A program made the position numbers and the translations under genes. 42,819 nucleotides of DNA from JAYRGC01 sp041908065 (GTDB lineage: Bacteria; Pseudomonadota; Alphaproteobacteria; UBA9219). The notes below the pieces were generated by a model, which did no database searches, was not told the DNA's origin, and worked only from the letters and a program-made list of their open reading frames with translations. Shown here piece by piece: positions 25,099-34,249 of this stretch. The first letter of the stretch is position 1. Each line of letters begins with the position of its first letter. The stretch covers positions 1 through 42,819 of the forward strand of contig JAYRGC010000029.1 in assembly GCA_041908065.1 (NCBI GenBank), written 5' to 3'.

Positions 25099-25122
25099 AG
25101 CCGCCTTCGGGCGGCTTTCTTA
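25099..25122 (+). terminator. Rho-independent terminator of tRNA-Glu
   Basis: Seven-bp stem AGCCGCC (25099-25105) with GGCGGCT (25110-25116), tetraloop TTCG, then TTCTTATTTT. Placed 18 bases after the tRNA 3' end. Confidence 0.85.
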
Positions 25123-25127
25123 TTTTA

Positions 25128-25199
25128 TACGGCAAAAATACGGCATAAAACGCTGCAAACGCGCCAACAATCCACCCGTTTCCCCATGCGCTTGCCAGC
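25128..25199. other. Possible scar of a tRNA-integrated element
   Basis: Just past the tRNA terminator are two direct copies of TACGGCA (25128-25134 and 25139-25145) in an AT-rich stretch. This resembles the DNA that often lies between a tRNA attachment site and an integrase gene. No integrase is present, and I found no second copy of the tRNA 3' end in the window. Confidence 0.3.
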
Positions 25200-25595
25200 A
25201 TGTTTTCACTGTCAAAAAGCATCCGCTATGGCGCACAGCAAGCCCGCCGCGCTGTGCAATGCCCCGCTACTGGGCTTGTAGCGCGGCATATGCCTTATCT
25301 TTCCACTCTGTTTTCTGACCCCGTGCTTACGAACATAATGCTCGGCTGTTTCGTCGCGGCGGCAGCGTGCATGGCCGTAGATTATCACCGCCAGATCGAC
25401 CGACTGCAAAATCAGAACGAACGCTTGATTTCTGGCGTTCATGAAATTGCCACTCAGCCGGATCGCTTCGATCCTCGCGACTATCTCAACCCTGCTCGTG
25501 AAGCCATGCAGAAAGTTTGCGAAAATCGCATAATAAGCTTCGGCTCCGCTGGATGGGGAGCCAAACTGGCGCATAAACTCGGAAATCAATCATGA
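25200..25595 (+). CDS. Hypothetical membrane protein, possible element remnant
   Basis: 131 residues, family not recognised. A hydrophobic segment (about 45-60, MLGCFVAAAACMAV) is followed by a polar Gln/Asn/Glu-rich stretch (YHRQIDRLQNQNERLISG) that could form a coiled coil. The tail is rich in charged residues. The ATG at 25290, giving 101 residues and a membrane segment nearer the N-terminus, may be the real start. Layout recalls small phage-type membrane proteins, but nothing specific supports that. Codon use looks less GC-biased than in the housekeeping genes. Confidence 0.4.
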   Translation: MFSLSKSIRYGAQQARRAVQCPATGLVARHMPYLSTLFSDPVLTNIMLGCFVAAAACMAVDYHRQIDRLQNQNERLISGVHEIATQPDRFDPRDYLNPAREAMQKVCENRIISFGSAGWGAKLAHKLGNQS

Positions 25596-25734
25596 TGTCT
25601 TGCGCAAATCCGACTAGCCAATGCATAAAAATGCTGGAGGGTTTTGGCTAGCGGAAAACCTCTTGGGGTGAACTAAAACCGAGAGATTTTAGAGGTCTTG
25701 CGTCGGGGTTGAGGCGACGTCCTGTTCGACAGCG

Positions 25735-25774
25735 CGGTCTGTTCCTCCCCCTTCTTAGGGGGAGGAACAGACCG
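25735..25774. repeat. Perfect 18-bp palindrome with TCCTCCCCCT arms
   Basis: CGGTCTGTTCCTCCCCCT (25735-25752) and its exact inverse (25757-25774), loop TCTT. Same family as 337-380 and the long repeat at 40805-40917; the following GTGATTGCTGAAAG is shared with the copy near 378. It lies in the gene-free stretch 25596-25868 downstream of narI. Confidence 0.8.
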
Positions 25775-25798
25775 TGATTGCTGAAAGGACGATTCTTT

Positions 25799-25854
25799 AA
25801 CCGCCGTCATGTGTGGACGGCCAAAGGCTGTAAGACTCGCAAATGACGGCGGTT
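25799..25854. repeat. 12-bp inverted repeat downstream of narI
   Basis: AACCGCCGTCAT (25799-25810) and its exact inverse (25843-25854) enclose a short copy of the TTTGGCCGT-type repeat. It begins 14 bases after the narI stop in the direction of transcription and might end the nar transcript, although there is no T-run. Confidence 0.6.
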
Positions 25855-25868
25855 ATGCAAGGGGTCTA

Positions 25869-26558
25869 TCACCGCGCCGCGCGGCTGCGGACTATCTGGT
25901 ATCCGGTGCGGAAAAGATAGGCCACGGGCGCGCTCCAGATATGCACCAGACGGGTGAAGGGAAACACCACCAGCAGCGTCAGCCCCATGATGATATGCAT
26001 CTTGAAGATGATGTGCTCGCCCGCCACCAGCTCCGCCGCGCCGCCGCGAAAAGTCACGATGCGCTGCGCCCATTCCGCCAACGCCATCATGCTGGAGCCG
26101 TCCGGATGTTGCGCCGAAACGCTGATGGTCAAAAATCCCATTATCAGCTGAACGTACAACAGCAACAGCACCACGATGTCGGAAAGGCGGCTGGTGGCGC
26201 GGACGCGGGAATTGAACATGCGGCGGATGATCAGAATGGTAAGGCCGATGAAGCACAAAACCCCGAAGGCTCCGCCCGCCGCCATCGCCAGCAGTTGCTT
26301 GGTTTGCGGGGTCATAAAGCGGCTGTAAATCTCGTGCGGAGTCAATAGTCCGACAAAATGCCCGACCAATATCATGATAACGCCGATGTGAAAGAGATTG
26401 CTGCCCAAACGCAGCCCGCGATCCGACAACAACTGGCTGGACGACGCCTTCCAGCTGTATTGCTCGCGCTCGTAACGGACGAAGCTGCCCAGCAGGAACA
26501 CAGCCAGAGCGATGTACGGGTATATCCCGAAGAAAAATTCGTTGGCGTATGCGTGCAT
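25869..26558 (-). CDS. narI: Respiratory nitrate reductase gamma subunit (cytochrome b)
   Basis: 229 residues, five membrane segments. Anchors NarGH at the inner face of the cytoplasmic membrane and passes electrons from quinol. Di-heme ligands match E. coli with a one-residue offset: His57 and His67 (FHIGVIMILVGH), His188 (FKMHIIMG) and His206 (RLVHIWSAP). Start at the ATG of MHAYANEFFFGIYPYIA, 23 bases after narJ. Last gene of the six-gene operon. Confidence 0.97.
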   Translation of the reverse strand: MHAYANEFFFGIYPYIALAVFLLGSFVRYEREQYSWKASSSQLLSDRGLRLGSNLFHIGVIMILVGHFVGLLTPHEIYSRFMTPQTKQLLAMAAGGAFGVLCFIGLTILIIRRMFNSRVRATSRLSDIVVLLLLYVQLIMGFLTISVSAQHPDGSSMMALAEWAQRIVTFRGGAAELVAGEHIIFKMHIIMGLTLLVVFPFTRLVHIWSAPVAYLFRTGYQIVRSRAAR

Positions 26559-26581
26559 GACGGCCTCTCGCGAACAACGGT

Positions 26582-27250
26582 TTATCGGCCAACCCCGCAT
26601 CCGGCGGAGCAGGCGGTTGAACACTCCGCAGGATTGGGGCTTCCCAAAAAGCCCACCTGCGGTTCTTCCCACAATTCGTCGATCGCGGCGTCGGTCGCCG
26701 CGACGTCGGCGTTGGCCGCCTTGCGGCTCAACGGCATCCCCAGCAAGGCTTCCAATCCGTGCAAGGCCGCCGCATGGTCGCTGTCGCGATCGGCCAGCCT
26801 TTGCGCCAACGCCTTCACGATATGCGAGGCGTCGCCCAAGATCCCCAACGCCTCGGAGCGCGGCAAGACCGACAGAAATTCCAAGAACAGCGGCAGATAA
26901 TCCGGCAACTCGTTCGCCGTCGGCTCCATTCCGCGCGCGCGATAAGTTTCCTGTAAATCCACCATCGCCTGCCCGCGATCGCGGGATTCGCCGTGTACAT
27001 GCTCGAACAGGTAAAGCGACAAGGGGCGCGAACGGTCGAACAGCGCGACATAGGCCTCCTGCGCCTCTATCAGATCCTGACCGCCGATGCGCCGCGCCAA
27101 AGCCTCCATCTCCGCCAACGCCTCAGGAGAAAGCGCGGCCTCGCGGCGCACCATCTCCAACACGGCAGGCAGTTCGGCCACCCATTCGCTTTCGGGATAG
27201 CTGAGCAGAAGGCCGATGGCCTTCAGGGTTTTCAACGGCTCATTTGACAT
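26582..27250 (-). CDS. narJ: Nitrate reductase molybdenum cofactor assembly chaperone
   Basis: 222 residues, TorD/NarJ-type helical chaperone that binds the NarG N-terminus and holds apo-NarGH until cofactor insertion. It has the family features LLSYPESEWV, SLYLFEHVHGESRDRGQAMVDL, and ELPDYLPLFLEFLSVLP. It starts inside the narH 3' end (11-base overlap). The C-terminus ends in a Cys-rich tail (ECSTACSAGCG). Confidence 0.95.
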   Translation of the reverse strand: MSNEPLKTLKAIGLLLSYPESEWVAELPAVLEMVRREAALSPEALAEMEALARRIGGQDLIEAQEAYVALFDRSRPLSLYLFEHVHGESRDRGQAMVDLQETYRARGMEPTANELPDYLPLFLEFLSVLPRSEALGILGDASHIVKALAQRLADRDSDHAAALHGLEALLGMPLSRKAANADVAATDAAIDELWEEPQVGFLGSPNPAECSTACSAGCGVGR

Positions 27251-28772
27251 GCGTGCCGCCGAACAAATTGCGGTTCCGGCTTTTGCCGAACAGATCGACC
27301 GAATTATCGCCGCCCGAACAGCCGTTGCCGAAGGTGAACCCGCAGGCCGAGCGCGCGTCGAAGGTGTTTTCGGCGTATTCGCGATGCGAAGACGGGATGA
27401 CGAAGCGATCCTCGTAGTTGGCGATCGCCAACAGCCGATACATGTCTTCGACCTGCGCCTCGCTGACGCCCGCCGCCGCCAAGGCAGTATTAGCCCCTTC
27501 TTCATCGCCCGCCACATGCTTGCCGCGCATGAAGGCGCGCATGGCCAGCATTCTTTCCAGAGCCTTGCGAACCGGAGCCTCGTCGCCGCCCGTCAACAGG
27601 TTGGCGAGATACCGCAACGGTATCCGCAATGACGACACGTCGGGAATTATCCCGTTCATCCCCACCTGTCCGGCCTCAGCCGCCGTCTGAATCGGGCTTA
27701 GCGGCGGAACGTACCAGACCATCGGCAACGTGCGATATTCGGGATGAAGCGGGAAAGCGATCTTCCATTCCATCGCCATCTTGTACACCGGCGAATTGAT
27801 GGCCGCGTTTATCCAGCTTTCGGGGATGCCCTCGGCGCGAGCCGCCGCCTGCACTTCCCCATCGCGAGGATCGAGGAAAATGCCCAGTTGGGACTCGTAT
27901 AAATCCCCATCCCCTTCCGCAGAGGCCGCCTCCTCTATCCTATCGGCGTCGTACAACAGGACGCCGAGATAACGTATGCGCCCGACGCAGGTTTCCGAGC
28001 ATACCGTGGGATCGCCGTTTTCGATGCGCGGGAAACAAAACGTGCATTTCTCCGACTTGCCGGAATCCCAGTTGAAGTAAATCTTCTTATAAGGGCACGC
28101 GCTGACGCACATGCGCCAGCCGCGGCATTTGTCCTGATCGATAAGAACGATGCCGTCTTCCTCGCGCTTGTATATCGCCCCCGATGGACACGAGGCCACG
28201 CACGCCGGATTAAGGCAATGCTCGCACAGGCGCGGCAGGTACATCATGAACGTGCGCTCGAACTCGCCGTAGATGTCCTTTTGCACGTTTTCGAAATTGG
28301 CGTCGCGGCTGCGGGAGGCGAATTCTCCGCCCAGTATTTCCTCCCAATTAGGGCCGCTTTCTATCTTGTCCATCTTCTGGCCGGTGATGACCGAAACCGG
28401 CTGGGCGGTTGGAGGTGTCTTGGCCTCCGGCGAGTTGTGAAGATGGCCGTAATCGAAGGTGAATGGCTCGTAATAATCGTCTATCTGCGGCAGATCGGGA
28501 TTGCCGAAAATGTTGGACAATATCTTCGCCTTGCCGCCGATCGCCGGAGAAATCGCCCCTTTTTCGTCGCGCTTCCATCCGCCCTTCCAGCGTTTCTGGT
28601 TTTCCCACTCGTCGGGATAGCCCACGCCCGGCTTTGTTTCCACGTTGTTGAACCACGCGTATTCGACCCCGCGCCGCGAAGTCCAGACGTTCTTGCAAGT
28701 GACCGAACAGGTATGGCACCCGATGCACTTGTCGAGATTTAGCACCATGCCGATTTGAGCGCGGACTTTCAT
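27240..28772 (-). CDS. narH: Respiratory nitrate reductase beta subunit (iron-sulfur)
   Basis: 510 residues carrying four Fe-S clusters that wire NarI hemes to NarG. Cluster motifs visible in order: CIGCHTCSVTCKNVW near the N-terminus, CEHCLNPACVASCP, CRGWRMCVSACP (Trp replaces one Cys, as expected for the 3Fe-4S cluster) and CTFCFPRIENG with a CSETC further on. The ATG overlaps the narG stop (ATGA), fixing the start of MKVRAQIGMV. Confidence 0.97.
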   Translation of the reverse strand: MKVRAQIGMVLNLDKCIGCHTCSVTCKNVWTSRRGVEYAWFNNVETKPGVGYPDEWENQKRWKGGWKRDEKGAISPAIGGKAKILSNIFGNPDLPQIDDYYEPFTFDYGHLHNSPEAKTPPTAQPVSVITGQKMDKIESGPNWEEILGGEFASRSRDANFENVQKDIYGEFERTFMMYLPRLCEHCLNPACVASCPSGAIYKREEDGIVLIDQDKCRGWRMCVSACPYKKIYFNWDSGKSEKCTFCFPRIENGDPTVCSETCVGRIRYLGVLLYDADRIEEAASAEGDGDLYESQLGIFLDPRDGEVQAAARAEGIPESWINAAINSPVYKMAMEWKIAFPLHPEYRTLPMVWYVPPLSPIQTAAEAGQVGMNGIIPDVSSLRIPLRYLANLLTGGDEAPVRKALERMLAMRAFMRGKHVAGDEEGANTALAAAGVSEAQVEDMYRLLAIANYEDRFVIPSSHREYAENTFDARSACGFTFGNGCSGGDNSVDLFGKSRNRNLFGGTHVK

Positions 28773-31700
28773 AGCGCAGTCCCCTTCTTCGCGGTTTCCG
28801 AGGCGGAAGCCGTCTCGTATTTTTCCTCGTTCATCCAATCCACCTTTTCCATGCGGCGGAGCAGCACGAACTCGTCGCGATTAGACCCCACCGTGCCGTA
28901 ATAGTTGAACCCATAAGACAGTTGGGCATAGCCGCCGATCATGTGCGTGGGCTTGACGACGGCGCGGGTGACGGAATTGTGGATGCCGCCGCGATGGCCG
29001 GTTATCTCGCTGCCCGGGACGTTCACGATCTTTTCCTGCGCGTGGTACATCATCATCATGCCTTCCGGCACGCGCTGGCTGACCACGGCGCGGGCGGTAA
29101 GCGCGCCGTTGACGTTGAACGCCTCCACCCAATCGTTGTCCGCGACGCCGATTTTCTTGGCGTCGGCCTCGGAAATCCACACGATAGGCCCGCCGCGGGA
29201 CAGCGTAAGCATCAGCAGGTTGTCGGAATAGGTGCTGTGGATGCCCCATTTCTGGTGCGGAGTGATGAAATTGAGCGCGATGGTAGGCCTCTCCTCGCCA
29301 TGCTCCAGCAACATCGGGGCCGTGGTCTGAAGATCTACCGGCGGCTTATAAACGACCAAAGCCTCGCCGAACGCCCGCATCCACGGGTGATCCTGATAAA
29401 GCTGTTGCCTGCCGCTTAAGGTGCGCCACGGGATAAGCTCGTGGACGTTGGTATAGCCGGAGTTATAGCTTACGTGTTCGGATTCTATGCCGCTCCATGT
29501 GGGCGAGGAGATGATCTTGCGCGGTTGCGACTGAAGATCGCGGAAACGTATCTTGTCCTCTTCCCGCGCCAAGGCCAAATGGCGATGGTCGCGTCCGGTC
29601 ACAGCCCCCAACGCCGTCCAGGCCTTGACGGCTACGTGGCCGTTGGTCTCGGGCGCCAACGACAGGATGACTTCGGCGGCGTCGATCGCGGTCTCGATGC
29701 GCGGCAAGCCTGCGGTAGGCTCGCCGGCGGGCACGACGCGGTTCAGCTCGCCCAGAAACTTAACCTCGTCCTCAGTGTTCCATGCGATGCCCTTGCCGCC
29801 GTTGCCCACCTTGGTCATCAACGGCCCCAGCGAGGTGAAGCGTTTTATCAGGTTGGGATAATCGCGTTCCACCACCACCACGTTGGGCATGGTTTTGCCC
29901 GCAACCGGCTCGCACTCGCCTTTTTTCCAGTCCTTCACGTCCAAAGGCTGCGCCAGCTCGTTCGGGCTGTCGTGTTGGATGGGGGAAAGAACGACGTCCT
30001 TTTCGACCCCGAGGTGTCCGACGCACAGCTCGGAAAACCGCTTGGCCAGACCCTTGTAAATGTCCCAATCGCTGCGGGATTCCCACGCCGGATCGACCGC
30101 CGCCGACAACGGATGGATGAAGGGGTGCATATCGGAGGTGTTAAGATCGTTCTTTTCGTACCAAGTGGCGGTCGGCAGCACGATGTCGGAATAAAGGCAG
30201 GTGGTGGACATGCGGAAGTCAAGCGTCACCAGCAGATCCAGCTTTCCTGCCGGAGCCTCGTCGCGCCAAACCACTTCGCGGGGCTTGCGCTCCCCCATTT
30301 CGCCCAAATCCTTGCCCAACACCCCGTGCTGCGTGCCTAAAAGATGCTTGAGGAAATACTCGTGCCCCTTGCCGCTGGATCCCAACAAGTTGGATCTCCA
30401 TACGAACAGGTTGCGGGGAAAGTTCGCCGGATTGTCGGGATCCGCGCACGACATCTTGAGGGATCCGCTCTTAAGCGAGGCCGCGACGTACTCCGGCGCG
30501 GTCTTGCCTTGCGCCTCCGCCATCTTGGCGATCGTCAACGGATTGGTCTCCAGCTGCGGCGCGGAGGGCAACCAGCCCATGCGCTCGGAGCGGACGTTGA
30601 AATCTATCAGCGAAAGCTCTCCCCAATCGCCGCACTTCTCCGTCGGAGAAAGCAAGCCGCCGACCGCCACCTTTTCGTAACGCCATTGGTCGGTATGCGC
30701 GTAGTAGAACGAGGTGCTGTTTTGCTGGCGCGGCGGCCTGCCCCAATCGAGAGCGAACGCCAACGGAGCCCAGCCGGTCTGCGGACGGAGCTTTTCCTGC
30801 CCGACATAGTGCGCCCAGCCGCCGCCCGATTGCCCCACGCATCCGCACATCGCCAGCATGTTGATGATGCTGCGATAGATCATATCCATATGATACCAGT
30901 GGTTAAGCGCGGCGCCCACGATAACCATCGACTTGCCGTGGGTTCTGTGGGCGTTTTCGGCGAACTGCCGCGCCACCGCTATCACCTGCGCGCGCGGCAC
31001 TCCGGTTATCTTCTCCTGCCACGCCGGAGTGTAGGGAACATCCTCGTCGAAGCCGATGGCCACGTTGGCCCCGCCCAAACCGCGATCCAATCCATAGTTG
31101 GCCACGAACAAATCGAACACCGTCGCGACGTAAATCTCTCCATCGCGCGTCGCCATGCGAACGGCGGGGATCTTGCGTTCCAACACGCTGGCGTGGTCGG
31201 TGCTGCGGAAATGCTCGTGCTCTATGTTGCCGAAATAAGGGAACGCCGCCGATACCGCCTCGCGCTTGGCGTGTCCCAAAAGCGACAGCTCCGGCTTTAT
31301 CTCAGCCCCCGTGCGCTGATCCTTTTCCTCAAGGTTCCACTTGCCCTTCTCGCCCCAACGCGAACCGATGGAGCCGTTGGGAACAGCCACGTTGCCGGAG
31401 ACCGAATCCACGACCAAGGTCTTCCATTCCGGATTGTTGGAAACCCCCAAGTTGTCGGCGAAATCGGAGGCGCGCAACATGCGCTCTGGCACGAAGCGGT
31501 CGCCCTCGCGGCGCAGGCGCACCAAACACGGCATGTCCGTATAAGTGCGGCAGTAGTTGGCGAAGTACTCGCTCTTTCCGGCAAGATGGTATTCCCGCAG
31601 TATCACGTGCCCCATGGCCAAAGCCAAAGCGGCGTCCGTGCCTTGCTTTGGATGCATCCATATGTCGGACAGCTTGGCCACTTCGCTGTAATCGGGCGTG

Positions 31701-32542
31701 ACCGCGACCGTCTTCGCGCCTTTATAACGAACCTCGGTGAAGAAATGCGCGTCGGGCGTGCGCGTCTGCGGCACGTTGGAGCCCCACGCCATGATAAAGG
31801 TGGAGTTGTACCAGTCTGCGCTTTCCGGCACGTCGGTCTGCTCGCCCCACGTCTGAGGAGAGCTGGGCGGCAGGTCGCAATACCAATCGTAAAAGCTCAT
31901 GCACACGCCGCCCATCAGAGACAAATAACGGCTGCCCGCCGCATACGACACCATGGACATCGCGGGGATCGGCGAAAATCCGATGACGCGATCAGGTCCA
32001 TAGGTCTTCGTGGTATAGATGTTGGCGGCGGCGATGATAGTGTTCACTTCGTCCCAATCGCTGCGGACAAAGCCCCCCAAGCCGCGCGATTGTTGCCACG
32101 ACCTGAGCTTTTCCGGCGACGACGCCAGCGAAGCCCACGCCGATACGGGATCGCGATGCCGCTTGACCGCCTCGCGCCACAGGCGGATCAGCCCGCCGCG
32201 AACCAACGGATACTTCAAGCGCGTCGCGCTATAGAGGTACCACGAATAGCTGGCTCCGCGAGCGCAGCCGCGCGGCTCGTGGTTGGGCATGTCGGGGCGC
32301 GTGCGGGGATAGTCTGTCTGCTGCGTCTCCCACGTCACCAGACCGTTCTTGACGTAGATCTTCCAGCTGCACGAGCCGGTGCAGTTCACGCCGTGGGTGG
32401 AACGCACCACCTTGTCGTGCTGCCACCTTTGGCGATAGGCGTTTTCCCACTCGCGGTTTTCCTCGGTCTTGACGCCGTGGCCGCCGGAGAAAGCCTCCTG
32501 CCTGCGGGAGAAAAACGTAAGGCGATCCAGAAAATGGCTCAT
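28769..32542 (-). CDS. narG: Respiratory nitrate reductase alpha subunit (molybdenum catalytic)
   Basis: 1257 residues, full length. Reduces nitrate to nitrite at a bis-MGD molybdenum site on the cytoplasmic side. FS0 cluster ligands are His50, Cys54, Cys58 and Cys93; the molybdenum Asp is Asp223 in YDWYCDLPP, one residue offset from E. coli numbering. Residues 1-30 form the usual NarJ-binding tail (MSHFLDRLTFFSRR), with no Tat signal, so this is a membrane-bound, cytoplasm-facing NarG. It follows narK2 after 40 bases. Confidence 0.98.
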   Translation of the reverse strand: MSHFLDRLTFFSRRQEAFSGGHGVKTEENREWENAYRQRWQHDKVVRSTHGVNCTGSCSWKIYVKNGLVTWETQQTDYPRTRPDMPNHEPRGCARGASYSWYLYSATRLKYPLVRGGLIRLWREAVKRHRDPVSAWASLASSPEKLRSWQQSRGLGGFVRSDWDEVNTIIAAANIYTTKTYGPDRVIGFSPIPAMSMVSYAAGSRYLSLMGGVCMSFYDWYCDLPPSSPQTWGEQTDVPESADWYNSTFIMAWGSNVPQTRTPDAHFFTEVRYKGAKTVAVTPDYSEVAKLSDIWMHPKQGTDAALALAMGHVILREYHLAGKSEYFANYCRTYTDMPCLVRLRREGDRFVPERMLRASDFADNLGVSNNPEWKTLVVDSVSGNVAVPNGSIGSRWGEKGKWNLEEKDQRTGAEIKPELSLLGHAKREAVSAAFPYFGNIEHEHFRSTDHASVLERKIPAVRMATRDGEIYVATVFDLFVANYGLDRGLGGANVAIGFDEDVPYTPAWQEKITGVPRAQVIAVARQFAENAHRTHGKSMVIVGAALNHWYHMDMIYRSIINMLAMCGCVGQSGGGWAHYVGQEKLRPQTGWAPLAFALDWGRPPRQQNSTSFYYAHTDQWRYEKVAVGGLLSPTEKCGDWGELSLIDFNVRSERMGWLPSAPQLETNPLTIAKMAEAQGKTAPEYVAASLKSGSLKMSCADPDNPANFPRNLFVWRSNLLGSSGKGHEYFLKHLLGTQHGVLGKDLGEMGERKPREVVWRDEAPAGKLDLLVTLDFRMSTTCLYSDIVLPTATWYEKNDLNTSDMHPFIHPLSAAVDPAWESRSDWDIYKGLAKRFSELCVGHLGVEKDVVLSPIQHDSPNELAQPLDVKDWKKGECEPVAGKTMPNVVVVERDYPNLIKRFTSLGPLMTKVGNGGKGIAWNTEDEVKFLGELNRVVPAGEPTAGLPRIETAIDAAEVILSLAPETNGHVAVKAWTALGAVTGRDHRHLALAREEDKIRFRDLQSQPRKIISSPTWSGIESEHVSYNSGYTNVHELIPWRTLSGRQQLYQDHPWMRAFGEALVVYKPPVDLQTTAPMLLEHGEERPTIALNFITPHQKWGIHSTYSDNLLMLTLSRGGPIVWISEADAKKIGVADNDWVEAFNVNGALTARAVVSQRVPEGMMMMYHAQEKIVNVPGSEITGHRGGIHNSVTRAVVKPTHMIGGYAQLSYGFNYYGTVGSNRDEFVLLRRMEKVDWMNEEKYETASASETAKKGTAL

Positions 32543-32582
32543 GTTGCGAAACTCCGCCGTTCAGCGAATTGGCCTTTGTCGA

Positions 32583-34193
32583 TCACGGATTGTGGAAAGC
32601 CGCGCCGCGACGCAGATAGTAAAACCAGTTCAAAACCACGCACACGCCGTAGAAGATGGCGAAACCGTAGAGAGCCAATTCAGGGGCTCCGGCCTTTATC
32701 TGTTCGCCGAAGATCTGCGGGATGATGAACGCGCCATAAGCGGCGATGGCCGAAGTCCAGCCCAACACCGGCCCCGCCTGCTCGCGGTTGAACACCACCG
32801 CCACGGTGCGGAAGGTCGAGCCGTTGCCGATCCCCGAAGCCAAGAACAGCGTCATGAACAACAGGAAGAACGGCGTGAAGTACTGCTCCGGCGTCGGCGA
32901 CTGATAGGCCAGTTGCATGTAGTGCGCCGCGCCCAAGGCCGCCCCCACCATGACCACCGACACGATCTGCGTCACCAACGCGCCGCCCAGCTTGTCGGAA
33001 ACCCAGCCGCCTATGGGACGGATAAGCGCGCCGATGAAGGGGCCTATCCAAGCGTACATCAGCGCGCTCGGCGCGTTGGGATTTGCCGTCGTATGCGTCA
33101 AAACTCCGGCGGCGTCGGTTATGTGCTGAAACCCGAAGATGACCTGTATCGACAGCGGAAACGCCGCCGAATAGCCGATGAACGAACCGAACGTCATGGT
33201 GTAGATGATCGTCATCACCCAAGTGTGGGCGTTGCCGAAAATCTTGTACTGGCGTTTAAGGTTTTCGCGTATAGCCCCGGGCAAAATCCTCAACAATGCG
33301 ATAGTGACGATTATGACCGCAGGCATGATTATCCACTTGCTGACCGCCCAGCCCGCGCCATTGGCACTGGCCGGAAGCATCATCCACAACCCGCCCGCCG
33401 CCGTCACGAGGCCGATGGCCAGCATGACCGATATGCGAAAGAAGGCCGCCGGAGGCGAACCGGTGTTGGGCGAAGCGTTTTCTGTGCGGATGTTGTTCAT
33501 CAGCATCCACGCCAATATGACCAGCGGAGCCAATATGGCCGCCCAGACGTATCCGGCGTTGTGGATGTAGGTCTCGGTTCCAGCCGGTATCTTGCCGATG
33601 AGCGTGCCGCTCGCGCTTTTCAAAACCATAGGATCGCCGCCGAACAGACCGAACGTCATGACCAGCGGAACCAGCACCTGCGTCGTCGTCACCCCGAAGT
33701 TGCCCAATCCGGCGTTGAGCCCCAAGGACAGCCCCTGCATCCGCTTGGGAAAGAAAAAGTTGATGTTCGACATCGACGACGCGAAATTGCCGCCGCCGAA
33801 ACCGGACAGCAAAGCCAAAAGCTGGAACTGCCACAGGGGGGTGTTTATGTCCTGCAAGGCGTACCCCGCGCCGATGGCCGGAATTATCAGCAACGCCGTC
33901 GTGTAGAATATCGTGTTGCGCCCGCCCGCCAGACGGATAAAGAACGTGCTGGGAATGCGCAACGTCGCCCCCGACAATCCGGCTATGGCGTTAAGCGTGA
34001 ACAGATCGCTTTGGCTGAAGGAAAACCCCAGATTGAGCATCTGGACGGTTATAACGCTCCAGTATATCCACACCGCGAAACCGCACAAAAGGCAGGGAAT
34101 GGAGATCCACAGATTGCGAAAAGCGACCGACTTTCCGCCCTTTTGCCAGAGAGAATCGTCCTCCGGATTCCATTCGCGAATGTCCTGCGCCAT
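32583..34193 (-). CDS. narK2: Nitrate/nitrite transporter, NarK2/antiporter type
   Basis: 536 residues, major facilitator superfamily, nitrate/nitrite porter family. The two nitrate signatures are present: GFGGGNFASSMSNINFFFP and GIGNGSTFRTVAVVFNREQ, with the conserved Arg in helix 2 (RIPSTFFIR). About twelve to fourteen membrane segments; the extra length lies in a central loop region. By analogy with Paracoccus NarK1-NarK2 it should exchange nitrate for nitrite during respiration; subtype assignment is by resemblance only. Second gene of the operon. Confidence 0.9.
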   Translation of the reverse strand: MAQDIREWNPEDDSLWQKGGKSVAFRNLWISIPCLLCGFAVWIYWSVITVQMLNLGFSFSQSDLFTLNAIAGLSGATLRIPSTFFIRLAGGRNTIFYTTALLIIPAIGAGYALQDINTPLWQFQLLALLSGFGGGNFASSMSNINFFFPKRMQGLSLGLNAGLGNFGVTTTQVLVPLVMTFGLFGGDPMVLKSASGTLIGKIPAGTETYIHNAGYVWAAILAPLVILAWMLMNNIRTENASPNTGSPPAAFFRISVMLAIGLVTAAGGLWMMLPASANGAGWAVSKWIIMPAVIIVTIALLRILPGAIRENLKRQYKIFGNAHTWVMTIIYTMTFGSFIGYSAAFPLSIQVIFGFQHITDAAGVLTHTTANPNAPSALMYAWIGPFIGALIRPIGGWVSDKLGGALVTQIVSVVMVGAALGAAHYMQLAYQSPTPEQYFTPFFLLFMTLFLASGIGNGSTFRTVAVVFNREQAGPVLGWTSAIAAYGAFIIPQIFGEQIKAGAPELALYGFAIFYGVCVVLNWFYYLRRGAAFHNP

Positions 34194-34249
34194 GAGAATT
34201 TCCTTTCGTTTGGTAGAACCGGTGGACAGATATTCAGGTCATGTAGGCC

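Noticed and set aside
25040..25222. ORF on the minus strand across tRNA-Glu ending MASPTGFEPVLPP.
   Set aside because: A well-known artefact from translating the complement of a tRNA.
25735..25774. Calling the GC-rich palindrome downstream of narI a rho-independent terminator.
   Set aside because: No T-run on either side, and related palindromes occur elsewhere as mobile repeat parts.
30344..32725. Long rightward ORFs opposite narG, narK2, narK1 and mltB.
   Set aside because: Shadows of high-GC genes; rich in Arg, His and Gln with no domain, and the sense strand holds clear enzymes.
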